Part shown: positions 7,091-14,657 of the stretch, piece after piece
How the letters are laid out: every line of letters begins with the position of its first letter
Numbering within the stretch: the stretch's first letter is position 1
Assembly: GCA_964576535.1 (NCBI GenBank)
Contig: CAZNWB010000006.1
Span: forward strand, 1-64,000
Direction of reading: 5' to 3'
DNA: 64,000 nt
From: 2-02-FULL-66-22 sp964576535
GTDB lineage: Bacteria; Methylomirabilota; Methylomirabilia; Methylomirabilales; 2-02-FULL-66-22
The notes under the pieces: generated by a model
Told to the model about the DNA's origin: nothing
The model's database searches: none
What the model saw: only the letters and a program-made list of their open reading frames with translations
Translations under genes and position numbers: made by a program

Positions 7091-9406
7091 CTACTTGATA
7101 GCCACCGCCTTGACCTGCTTGAAGTCGGTCCAGCCCTGCACTACCTTGATGACCCCGTCCTGGACCAGGGTGGTCATCCCCTGATCCCGGGCAACCTTCA
7201 AGAGTTCTTCGGCCGTCGCGCGCTTCTGGATCATCCGCTTGATCTCATCGGTCCCGATCAGCAGCTCGTGCAGGCCCGTCCGCCCCCGCAATCCGGTGTT
7301 CTTGCACGCCTCGCACCCCTTGCCCCGGTAGAGCACGAAGCTGTCGTCGTACGTGTAGCCGAGCCCGGCGAAGGCCTCTTCCCCATAGGCGTGGGCCAGC
7401 TCCTCGAAGGCCTCCGTCCCCGGGTGGAACTTTTCCTTGCAATCCTTGCAGACGGTCTTGCACAGGCGCTGGGCCAGCACCCCCAGCAGGGCATCGGCGA
7501 AGTTGAAGGGGTCCATCCCCATTTCCAGCAGGCGGGTGACCGTCTCCACCGCGCTGTTGGTGTGCAGGGTGCTGAAGACCAGGTGGCCGGTGAGGGAGGC
7601 CTCGATCCCGGTCTCGGCCGTCTCCTTGTCCCGCATCTCGCCCACCATGATCACGTCGGGATCGGCGCGCAGGAAGGACCGCATGGCCGCCGCGAAGGTG
7701 AGGCCGATCTTCGGCTGGACCTGGAGCTGCCGCAGCCCGTACTGGGTGATCTCGACCGGGTCCTCGGCGGTCCAGATCTTCCGCACGGGGGTGTTGATGT
7801 CGCCCAGGATGGCGTGCAGGGTGGTGGTCTTGCCCGACCCGGTGGGTCCGACGCACAGGATGATCCCGTAGGGTTTGGCCGCGATGTCCTTGATCTCGCG
7901 CAGGTTCCGCTCGGATATGTTCAGCCGGTCCAGGGGCAGCGGCTCGCTGGCCGCCAGGATGCGCATCACCACGTCCTCGTTGAAGCCGGCGGTGGGCACG
8001 GTGGCGACGCGCAGCTCGATCTCCTTGTTGCCCGCCAGGAACTTGATCTTGCCGTCCTGGGGCTTCCGCTTCTCGGCGATGTCCAGCCGCGACATGATCT
8101 TGTACCGGGAGACCAGCGCGCGCCGGTAGGCGGGCGGGATCTTCTGGTACTCGAAGCAGCTCCCGTCCACCCGGAAACGGACCACCGTCTCCCGCTTGTC
8201 GGAGTACGGTTCGATGTGGATGTCGGAGGCCCCCTGCTTGTAAGCGTCCATGATGATCTGGTGGGCCAGCCGGACGATGATGCTGTCGTTCTCGTCCACG
8301 GCCGAGGTGCTGGCCTCTTCCCGCTTCTCCTGCTCGGCCTCGCTCACCAGCTCGCCCATGATCTCGGCAATGGAGCCCCCGCCCGTCAGGAGGCCCGTCT
8401 CGCCACTCGGGGCGAGGAGGAACTGGAGGATATCGCGGCGCAGCCCCACGGCGAAATGGACGGTGCGGCCGATGAAGATCCGCTGGATGTCCTGGACGCG
8501 TTCCAGGCTGTTGGGGTCGTCGATGAGGACCTGGACCCCGTCCTTGTCCCGCTTCAGCGGGATCCAGTAGTTCTTCTTCAGGTAGTCCAGGTTGAGGGTC
8601 TTGAGCAGGTCTGGATCGATGGTCGTTCGCCCGTCATACTCAACGAAGGGGCACCGGTAGAACTGGCCCAGGGACATGCCGATCTCCGCCTTGGGGACCT
8701 TGTACCTGTCCAGCAGGAGGGTTTCGACATCCGTCTGGCCCCTGCGGGCCTCGGCGATGGCGGCGTCCAGCTCGGCCTGGGTGATCCGGTTGTTGGCCAC
8801 CAGGTAGTCGAACTTCGTCGGGGTCTTGCGGGCCAGCTTGAGCTGGGTGTGAAAGGCGATCCCCAGCATCCGGGCGATCTCGACGACCGAGTCCTCGTCC
8901 TTCTTGGTGAACCGCCCGCCACTCTTCTTGTTGACGAGCTGGATGATGCCCACCAGGTACTTGTTCTCGGCCACGATCGGATAGGTCAGGATCTGCTTGG
9001 TGTGGAAGCCGCTCTTCTTGTCCCAGGAGCTGTCGAAGCCCAGGGCGGGGCTGATGCTGCTGAGCTCGACCCGGTTATAGGCGTCGCCGATGTTGAGGGG
9101 CCGGCGGTACTTGGCCACAAATCCGGCGAGGCTCTGCTCGCTGATGGGAACCCGGATTACCTTGATCCCGTCGATGTCCGGGAATTTGGAATAGATCTCC
9201 TTTCGCTCGGCATCCACGGCGTACAGCGTGATCCGCTCCGCATCGAAGACCCCGAGGATCTCGTCCTGCAGGTCCACCAGGATGTGATCCAGGTCCTTGG
9301 CGGAGTGGATCTGGTTGGCGATGTGCTTGACGTGCTCGGCATACGCGACCTTCTGCTGAAGTTCCTGCAGGGTCTCGGGTGGGACCGTGGCCGTCGTGGG
9401 CTGCAT
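7091..9406 (-). CDS. GAF-domain PilB/GspE-type secretion ATPase
   Basis: 771-residue hexameric ATPase of the type II secretion / type IV pilus assembly family. Residues ~28-190 are a GAF sensory domain, ~200-340 the MshEN-like N-domain, and ~370-760 the motor: Walker A GPTGSGKTT at 520-528, Asp and His boxes after it, and a zinc-binding Cys set (C649, C653, C656, C698, C701). A GAF domain fused to this ATPase is uncommon and suggests small-molecule control of pilus extension or secretion. GGAGGCG precedes the start. No other pilus or secretion genes are in the window. Confidence 0.92.
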   Translation of the reverse strand: MQPTTATVPPETLQELQQKVAYAEHVKHIANQIHSAKDLDHILVDLQDEILGVFDAERITLYAVDAERKEIYSKFPDIDGIKVIRVPISEQSLAGFVAKYRRPLNIGDAYNRVELSSISPALGFDSSWDKKSGFHTKQILTYPIVAENKYLVGIIQLVNKKSGGRFTKKDEDSVVEIARMLGIAFHTQLKLARKTPTKFDYLVANNRITQAELDAAIAEARRGQTDVETLLLDRYKVPKAEIGMSLGQFYRCPFVEYDGRTTIDPDLLKTLNLDYLKKNYWIPLKRDKDGVQVLIDDPNSLERVQDIQRIFIGRTVHFAVGLRRDILQFLLAPSGETGLLTGGGSIAEIMGELVSEAEQEKREEASTSAVDENDSIIVRLAHQIIMDAYKQGASDIHIEPYSDKRETVVRFRVDGSCFEYQKIPPAYRRALVSRYKIMSRLDIAEKRKPQDGKIKFLAGNKEIELRVATVPTAGFNEDVVMRILAASEPLPLDRLNISERNLREIKDIAAKPYGIILCVGPTGSGKTTTLHAILGDINTPVRKIWTAEDPVEITQYGLRQLQVQPKIGLTFAAAMRSFLRADPDVIMVGEMRDKETAETGIEASLTGHLVFSTLHTNSAVETVTRLLEMGMDPFNFADALLGVLAQRLCKTVCKDCKEKFHPGTEAFEELAHAYGEEAFAGLGYTYDDSFVLYRGKGCEACKNTGLRGRTGLHELLIGTDEIKRMIQKRATAEELLKVARDQGMTTLVQDGVIKVVQGWTDFKQVKAVAIK

Positions 9407-9667
9407 GGGAACGCCTCCACAAACATCCCCGGGCGGGAAACGCCAGGAGAGGAGGGGCCTCCTCCCTGTCTGGTCCGCGGGATCCGGGTTTACGAAGGGA
9501 CGCTCTGGGGGTGCCCGGCCCGGCAGAAGACCCCTGTGGGCCGGGTGCGGCCAAGCCTATTCCGGATCGCGCGGCAAGGCAAGTTGAAAGAGGAGGCCGG
9601 GAATCCGCCTGGACTGGTCCAGGAAGCCGTCATCGAATGGGGAACCGTCCGCGCCCGTCAGTTGTTC

Positions 9668-9696
9668 TTGACGGGTGGGGGTTGGCAGGGTAGGTT
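9668..9696 (+). promoter_or_regulatory. Candidate promoter for small secreted protein gene
   Basis: In the 338-base divergent gap 9407-9744. TTGACG (9668-9673), a 17-bp spacer, then TAGGTT (9691-9696), about 48 nt before the GTG start at 9745. The rest of the gap shows nothing I can identify. Confidence 0.45.
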
Positions 9697-9744
9697 CTGC
9701 CGTCTTACCGGCCATTCACACATTCAGCCAAAGGAGGAGAGACC

Positions 9745-9990
9745 GTGAAGAAGCTTGCACTTGTTGCCGTGGTTGCAGCGCTCGTCCTGGCGGTGGGGGC
9801 TCCGGCCTATGCTTTCACGTGCCCGGCCCTGATCCGGCAGGCGAACGAGCAGATGGCCAAGATGGACCAGAATAGCGACAAGATCGTGAAGGCCAAGGCC
9901 CTGGTCGAGGAAGCCGACAAGCTGCACAAGGCCGGGAACCACGATGAGTCGACGAAGAAGGCCAGGGAGGCCCTGGACACCCTGAAGTAA
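9745..9990 (+). CDS. Small secreted helical protein
   Basis: 81 residues. An n-region KK, a hydrophobic core and an APAYA cleavage site (about residue 23) form a clear signal peptide; the mature ~58 residues are Lys/Glu/Ala-rich and predicted helical, with one Cys. Start is GTG, chosen because AAAGGAGGAG (9730-9739) is an excellent ribosome binding site. A promoter candidate lies upstream and a strong hairpin just downstream, so this is a well-defined single-gene transcript, probably well expressed. Family not recognised; resembles small periplasmic helical proteins of unknown role. Confidence 0.8.
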   Translation: MKKLALVAVVAALVLAVGAPAYAFTCPALIRQANEQMAKMDQNSDKIVKAKALVEEADKLHKAGNHDESTKKAREALDTLK

Positions 9991-10015
9991 CCGTCCCGAA
10001 ACGCGGGGCCAGAAC

Positions 10016-10052
10016 CGACGGGCCACCCGGAAGCAATCCGGGTGGCCCGTCG
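10016..10052 (+). terminator. Strong hairpin after small secreted protein gene
   Basis: A 16-bp perfect stem (10016-10031 with 10037-10052) and a 5-nt loop, 25 nt after the stop codon. The stem is very G+C rich. It lacks a good T-run afterwards, so it may be a terminator or a 3'-stabilising hairpin. Confidence 0.65.
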
Positions 10053-10268
10053 TGTTTCGGGGCCGGGCGGCCCACCCCCGGCTTCCCCCAACGACATCCC
10101 TTGCCCGGTTGTCGGCCTGCGTCGAGCTCAGGCGAGACGTTGTCAGTTGTGCATTGGCGCACCCGGCGCGCATCCCCGGGCGCCAAGAAAGTGGTGGACC
10201 CCGCCCTTCGGGGTGTGGTATGTAAAAACCCTCTTGCGAGCCGCCACGGTCCGTGGTGAACGTCGCGC

Positions 10269-10345
10269 GGGCGCTTAGCTCAGCTGGTTAGAGCGCCGTC
10301 TTCACACGGCGGAGGTCACTGGTTCGATCCCAGTAGCGCCCACCA
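10269..10345 (+). tRNA. tRNA-Val (anticodon CAC)
   Basis: Complete cloverleaf: acceptor stem GGGCGCT pairs with AGCGCCC, D arm GCTC..GAGC, anticodon arm with loop TTCACAC giving anticodon CAC (valine, codon GTG), a 5-nt variable loop, T arm ACTGG/CCAGT with TTCGATC loop. The 3' CCA is encoded (10343-10345). One G-T pair in the anticodon stem. The short SWIM-domain gene starts about 95 nt downstream. Confidence 0.95.
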
Positions 10346-10439
10346 AGGAAGATGGAGGGGTTGGCCGATCCGGGTCAGCCCCTTTTTTGCTGGGTCGGCT
10401 GGTGTCCCCCGCTGGGCACACCGTGGGAGGGGCTCAGGA

Positions 10440-10799
10440 GTGGGGTGGCAAGGTCTGTGGGAGGATGTGCGACGCGTTCACCGGCGCGTGAATGCGTTCC
10501 TGGAGGAGTTCTACCGGCTTGGCCCCTCGGCCCACGGGGTTCAGGGTGTCCTGGCAGAATTCCTCGACGGGCCGCCGGACGGCGTACAAGTGACCTGGAA
10601 GCATGCAAAGCACGGGCTCACCTGCGAGGCCCGCGACGGACGCGGCTCCTACCGGATCGACGTCGGTCGAAAGGACGGCCGCTGGTTTGCCTTCGCGTGT
10701 TCCTGTCTGGCCTTCCAGGAGGTCCGTCGAGAATGTCGCCACCTCCGGGCGGCCCGCCAAGGGCTCGCCTCGTCCCCCCATCTCTCTGTCCGGCCCTGA
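10440..10799 (+). CDS. Small SWIM-type zinc-finger protein
   Basis: A 119-residue protein whose C-terminal part has the SWIM signature C-x-C-x(n)-C-x-H (CSCLAFQEVRRECRHL). SWIM domains bind zinc and nucleic acid or protein partners. The N-terminal ~50 residues are helical and unrecognised. No SNF2 helicase or other usual partner is near. The start lacks a strong ribosome binding site. Position right after tRNA-Val could reflect insertion next to a tRNA, but I see no integrase or attachment repeat. Confidence 0.7.
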   Translation: MGWQGLWEDVRRVHRRVNAFLEEFYRLGPSAHGVQGVLAEFLDGPPDGVQVTWKHAKHGLTCEARDGRGSYRIDVGRKDGRWFAFACSCLAFQEVRRECRHLRAARQGLASSPHLSVRP

Positions 10800-10841
10800 T
10801 TCTGCGCGGCAGTCCTCGCCGCGCGAGCCGGACGGGACGCG

Positions 10842-11753
10842 CTAGCGTGCCTCCCGAAGGCCGAGGTGGTTCACCAGGGTAGCCGTCGGGCCACCCGTCA
10901 GGCCGGCCGCCACCACGGCAGCCCCCAGCGCTCCCTCATAGCCATCCCCGGGCATGGGGAGGGTGACGAGGGGAAGCCGATGCCCCAGGGCCTGCGTGAC
11001 CTCGGCGTGTCGAGCCCCGGTGACGATCACCTCCGAGAGTTTGTGGAAGCTGAGCATGGCCAGGCAATCCTTCTCGACGGCCTCCCACAGCGCCAGCTGG
11101 GCGCAATCAGGGGAGTGGGCTTCGACATTCGCAGGGTGATGGGCCTCACCACTGCGGCCGGCATCCTGCCCGAGCGCGGCCTCGAGTCGTTTCCGGCTCG
11201 GGCCTCCCTGCTCCCAGGTTCCCCCCGCCCCGTCCACGATGCGGCCTGCCTTGAGAGCCAGGACGTGGATCGCGCCCGTCGCGGCGTGGAGGAGGACGAA
11301 ATCGCACGCGGCAAGCGCGCGACCCGTCGTGGACTGGAAGTGCAAGGCCCAGGCGGCGGCGCACAGGACATCTGAGGTGCCCAGATCCGCCCGGGGCAGC
11401 TTGCGGTGGGGCGGCAGCGAGGGGAGGAGCTTGACGGCGGGGATGCAATACGCGCGCAGGGCGCGACGCCGGGCCTCGGCCAGGAACAGGGCAAGGTCGT
11501 CGGCGGCGGATCCGGGGGGCTCCACGGTCATCCTGGTGATGTCCCGGTCCAGGAGATCGCCGGCCCGGGTAATGGGGACCCCGTACCCGGAGGGGAGCAC
11601 GATGGGTGTCGCGGGGTGGAGGGTGAGGAGATCTTCGAGGAACTGCCACACCTCCCCCAAGCGGGGGAACGTGTGCAGGTCGGCGGCCCGATTTTCATCC
11701 CAGACGGCCACCTTCCAGGCTCCGGCGTCGTACTCCATTCCCAGCGTAAGCAT
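10842..11753 (-). CDS. DUF1464-like ASKHA-fold protein (putative acyl/sugar kinase relative)
   Basis: 303 residues resembling the DUF1464 family, annotated by homology as predicted butyrate-kinase-like proteins of the actin/hexokinase (ASKHA) superfamily. Supporting stretches: an N-terminal beta-strand with Asp (LGMEYDAGAWKVAV), a central ADLGTSDVLCAAAWAL segment characteristic of the family, and Gly-rich turns near the C terminus (GDGYEGALGAA). Activity unproven for the family. GAGGTG precedes the start. It lies convergent to the SWIM gene and divergent to the carboxypeptidase gene; no pathway context. Confidence 0.6.
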   Translation of the reverse strand: MLTLGMEYDAGAWKVAVWDENRAADLHTFPRLGEVWQFLEDLLTLHPATPIVLPSGYGVPITRAGDLLDRDITRMTVEPPGSAADDLALFLAEARRRALRAYCIPAVKLLPSLPPHRKLPRADLGTSDVLCAAAWALHFQSTTGRALAACDFVLLHAATGAIHVLALKAGRIVDGAGGTWEQGGPSRKRLEAALGQDAGRSGEAHHPANVEAHSPDCAQLALWEAVEKDCLAMLSFHKLSEVIVTGARHAEVTQALGHRLPLVTLPMPGDGYEGALGAAVVAAGLTGGPTATLVNHLGLREAR

Positions 11754-12036
11754 CGCAGTGTCACCTCACATGTGTTGCGGAAGAGTCTACCCATTTCCAG
11801 CTTCGGCGGCAAGCCCCGATCCTTTCTTCCCTCTCGCCGCCCTTCCCCCGGCCACTCGGCGGGGCACCCTCGGCGTAGCGAGAGACGGCGAGAGGGGCCC
11901 GGGGTCGCGGAGGAAGATTGACCACGCGGGTGCCAGGTGGCATCCTGCACGCCCGCGGGGTGGGCTTGACCGTCGGGAACCCACTGTAGGGGGCATCCAG
12001 AATGGACAAGGCCAGAGGAATCAAGGGAGGATGTGA

Positions 12037-13254
12037 ATGATCGGTCCAGGCGGATCCAGTGTGGCAGCGATCCGGGAATTCGGCGAAGGCTCGAACCGAC
12101 GGTGTGAGGGTGTCTGGAGACTCCTACTGAGCGGGGCCCTGCTCTTGTCCTTCCTGGCAAGTCCCGCCGTGGCCGCAAGGTCCCGGCCGAAATCCCCGCC
12201 GGTCAAGCCTGAGGCCGAAGCAGCCTGGATCACCATGGATGCGGACTCGGGAGATGTCATAGCCAGCCGGAATCCCGATGGTCCGGTCGCCCCGGCCTCC
12301 ATGACCAAGATGATGCTGGCCCTCCTGGTCATGGAGGCGATCCGGGATGGCCAGATGACCCTGGCGGATCCGGTCCGGACCTCGCCGCTGGCCAGCAAGA
12401 TGGGTGGTTCCCAAGTGTTCCTGAAGTCCGGAGAGGCGTTCCCGGTCGAGGACATGATGGCGGCACTGCTCATCGGCTCCGCCAACGATGCGTCCGTGGC
12501 CCTGGCCGAGCGATTGGGCGGCAGCGTTCCGGGGGCGCTCCACCGGATGAACGAGCGGGCGGCCGCGCTGGGTCTTTCCCGGACGCGCTTCGCGTCCGTC
12601 CACGGGCTTCCCCCCGGAGCGGGGCAAGAGGGAGATATCTCCACACCGCGGGACATGGCCCGCCTCTCCCAGGAGCTGGTCAAGTTCCCGGACATCCTCC
12701 GCTGGACGTCCACCGAGGAGGCTCCGTTCCGCCAGGGGGCGTTCATCCTGCGAAACAGCAATCAGTTGATCGGTCACTTTCCGGGGGCGGATGGGCTGAA
12801 GACAGGTCATATCCGGGAGGCCGGGTACAATCTCGCCGCCACGGCGAAGCGGGGCGCAGTGCGCCTCATCACCGTCGTGATGGGCGCGGGAAGCAATCGG
12901 GCGCGGTTTGCAGAGGCGGCGCGGCTCTTGGAGGAGGGGTTCAGCCGCTATGTCGAGGTCACCGTGGCAAGGGGAGGACAGCCCGCGGGGACAGAGATCC
13001 ACCTTCCCCGCGCCAACGGGGCCTTCCGTCCCGTGCCCACGGGGGATCTGAGGGTCTTCGTGAAGCGTGAGGCACGAGAGACGGTCCGGACGACCGTCGA
13101 AGTCCAATCGGGCCTGCGAGCACCGGTGACAAAGGGACAGCCGGTGGGCCATCTGGTCGCCCGCATCGGCGATCGTGAGATCGCCCGCGTTCAGGTGGTG
13201 GCGGGGGTGGGGGTGCGGAGAACCTTCTTCTGGTGGCTCACGCCCTGGCGCTGA
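12037..13254 (+). CDS. D-alanyl-D-alanine carboxypeptidase (PBP5/6 type)
   Basis: Low-molecular-weight penicillin-binding protein that trims the terminal D-Ala of peptidoglycan stem peptides in the periplasm. 405 residues: a long N terminus with signal peptide ending near residue 47 (SPAVAA), then the transpeptidase domain with all three motifs: S88-M-T-K91, S148-A-N150 and K255-T-G257. A C-terminal PBP5-like beta domain (~275-380) and a final hydrophobic/aromatic segment (TFFWWLTPW) suited to membrane anchoring follow. GGGAGG 7 nt before the ATG. Precedes a prenyl-transferase gene, consistent with envelope synthesis. Confidence 0.93.
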   Translation: MIGPGGSSVAAIREFGEGSNRRCEGVWRLLLSGALLLSFLASPAVAARSRPKSPPVKPEAEAAWITMDADSGDVIASRNPDGPVAPASMTKMMLALLVMEAIRDGQMTLADPVRTSPLASKMGGSQVFLKSGEAFPVEDMMAALLIGSANDASVALAERLGGSVPGALHRMNERAAALGLSRTRFASVHGLPPGAGQEGDISTPRDMARLSQELVKFPDILRWTSTEEAPFRQGAFILRNSNQLIGHFPGADGLKTGHIREAGYNLAATAKRGAVRLITVVMGAGSNRARFAEAARLLEEGFSRYVEVTVARGGQPAGTEIHLPRANGAFRPVPTGDLRVFVKREARETVRTTVEVQSGLRAPVTKGQPVGHLVARIGDREIARVQVVAGVGVRRTFFWWLTPWR

Positions 13255-13276
13255 GCCGAGACATCTCATCTGACTC

Positions 13277-13304
13277 TTGCCAAGTCAGAAGTGGTCGGTA
13301 TAAT
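13277..13304 (+). promoter_or_regulatory. Promoter with consensus -10 for the prenyl transferase
   Basis: TTGCCA (13277-13282), 16-bp spacer, TATAAT (13299-13304): a perfect sigma-70 -10 box 63 nt before the ATG at 13367. It makes independent transcription of the prenyl transferase likely. Confidence 0.65.
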
Positions 13305-13366
13305 GCGGCCAGCATCAGCGCCAGCCCCGTCCCGTGGGGACCGGCGGGAGCCTGGAGGTTTCGCGC

Positions 13367-14143
13367 ATGCTGACCGGCATTCTGTATCGGCTCTACGAGC
13401 GGCGGCTCCAGGCCGAGATCGGGCGGGAGCCGTCCCCCCGCCATATCGGCCTGATCCTGGACGGGAATCGCCGCTTTGCCCGCCAGCTCGGGCTGCCCGA
13501 CGTCATCCTGGGGCACGAGCGCGGGGCGGCCAAGCTGGAGGAGATGCTGGAGTGGTGCAAGGAGCTGGGGGTCCCGATGATCACCATCTGGATCCTGTCC
13601 ACGGAGAACCTGGCGCGCCCGCCGGAGGAGCTCCAGCCGCTCCTGTCCCTGATCGAGCGGAAGATGCGCGAGGCCGCCGTGGACCCGAAGATCCACCGGC
13701 GCCAGGTCCGGATCCGGGCCATTGGCCAACTGGACCTGTTGCCGCCCCCACTGCAGGACGCCATCCGGATCGCGGAGGCGGCCACGGCGGAGTACGAGCA
13801 GTTCCATCTCAACGTGGCGGTGGGCTACGGCGGCCGCCAGGAGGTCGTTGACGCCGTCAAGGGACTCCTGCGCGACTGGGGCCGGCAGGGCCTGGCGCTC
13901 GAGGAGATCGCCGATCGCCTCACCGCCGACATGATCGGGAAGTACCTCTACACCTACGACCTGCCCGACCCCGACCTGATCATCCGCACCAGCGGCGAGG
14001 TGCGGTTGAGCGGGTTCCTGCTCTGGCAGAGCGCCTACAGCGAGTATTACTTCTGCGACGCCTACTGGCCCGCCTTCCGCAAGATCGACCTACTCCGCGC
14101 CATCCGCAACTACCAGCAGCGCCAGCGCCGCTTCGGCCGCTGA
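13367..14143 (+). CDS. uppS: Isoprenyl (undecaprenyl-type) Z-transferase
   Basis: Z-prenyl diphosphate synthase of the UppS family, which elongates farnesyl diphosphate with isopentenyl diphosphate to make the lipid carrier for cell wall synthesis. 258 residues from the ATG with GGAGG 8 nt upstream. Visible motifs: the catalytic DGNRRFA loop, WILSTENL, and the C-terminal RTSGEVRLSGFLLWQ and YSEYYF segments. The N terminus (LYRLYERRL) resembles shorter-chain Z-synthases, so chain length is uncertain. The usual partner cdsA is absent. Confidence 0.92.
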   Translation: MLTGILYRLYERRLQAEIGREPSPRHIGLILDGNRRFARQLGLPDVILGHERGAAKLEEMLEWCKELGVPMITIWILSTENLARPPEELQPLLSLIERKMREAAVDPKIHRRQVRIRAIGQLDLLPPPLQDAIRIAEAATAEYEQFHLNVAVGYGGRQEVVDAVKGLLRDWGRQGLALEEIADRLTADMIGKYLYTYDLPDPDLIIRTSGEVRLSGFLLWQSAYSEYYFCDAYWPAFRKIDLLRAIRNYQQRQRRFGR

Positions 14144-14235
14144 CCTCCCGCCGCCGGATGGGGGGGGATGACCCTCAAACCGGTGCGCCCCGGTCCTCAT
14201 TACTGATGCCACCCTGCGGAACCGCTCGGGCTCCG

Positions 14236-14264
14236 TTGACGATTCGAGATTCCACCCATATACT
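14236..14264 (+). promoter_or_regulatory. Strong sigma-70-like promoter in exporter leader
   Basis: TTGACG (14236-14241), 17-bp spacer, TATACT (14259-14264): close to consensus. It lies about 300 nt before the first candidate start of the exporter operon, implying a long G+C-rich 5' leader (14270-14567) or a separate small RNA. I could not match this leader to a known RNA family. Confidence 0.5.
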
Positions 14265-14472
14265 CAGCGGCGCGCAACTTGGGCTACATGGTCGCTCGCG
14301 CCGCTTCGTTCGCGGGGAAGGCCCTCGCCCTTGCAAGGCACGCGGCAAGTTCTCGGCCCTCCCCGCGCACCCACGCCTCCGGCGCGGGTACCCGACCGAG
14401 AGGGGCGGGCCCCAACCGACGCGCGTCCGCGCGCGGCGGGACGCGATGCCCCTCCTCGGACTCTCCCCCCGG

Positions 14473-14520
14473 ACTGTGCGGTCCGACGTCAACTGTGGTT
14501 TATCTTATGCACCGCACAGT
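14473..14520. promoter_or_regulatory. Candidate operator: inverted ACTGTGCGGT repeats
   Basis: ACTGTGCGGT at 14473-14482 and its exact reverse complement ACCGCACAGT at 14511-14520, 28 bp apart. A third partial copy, ACTGTGGTTT, starts at 14492. The -10-like TATCTT (14501-14506) lies between the arms. This is the architecture of a repressor site over a promoter, immediately upstream of the leader ORF and exporter operon. The regulator is not in view. Confidence 0.5.
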
Positions 14521-14567
14521 AGTAACCAGGTTCCCTGCAGAAGCCCGTTCTTGGAGCGGAGGGTACG

Positions 14568-14657
14568 ATGACGGTGTTCACGGAACTGAACCGCGAGCCG
14601 GAGGGGAAGGATACCCACATGCGGCTCAAGCACAAGACATCCCAGAGGCGCAGATGA
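14568..14657 (+). CDS. Possible 29-residue leader ORF coupled to adaptor gene
   Basis: ATG at 14568 has a good ribosome binding site (GCGGAGGG, 14558-14565 region) and reads 29 codons to a TGA that overlaps the ATG of the adaptor gene (ATGA, 14654-14657). The product is basic at its end (TSQRRR). The adaptor gene itself lacks a strong ribosome binding site, so translational coupling through this short ORF is plausible. No homologue recognised; could be a fortuitous ORF. Confidence 0.4.
   Translation: MTVFTELNREPEGKDTHMRLKHKTSQRRR

Noticed and set aside
7010..9748. 912-codon forward ORF opposite the PilB/GspE gene
   Set aside because: High-G+C codon bias opens the opposite frame; the reverse strand encodes intact GAF and ATPase motifs.
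10269..10345. tRNA-Glu reading of the anticodon arm (TTC)
   Set aside because: With a 5-bp stem and 7-nt loop the anticodon falls on CAC; the TTC register gives a 6-nt loop.
14265..14470. 6S, SRP or RNase P RNA in the long G+C-rich leader
   Set aside because: None of the conserved sequence signatures of those RNAs could be found.
14279..14653. 125-residue N-terminal extension of the adaptor protein
   Set aside because: Low-complexity Arg/Pro/Ala sequence before the cytosolic start and membrane helix; it would read through the operator-like repeats.
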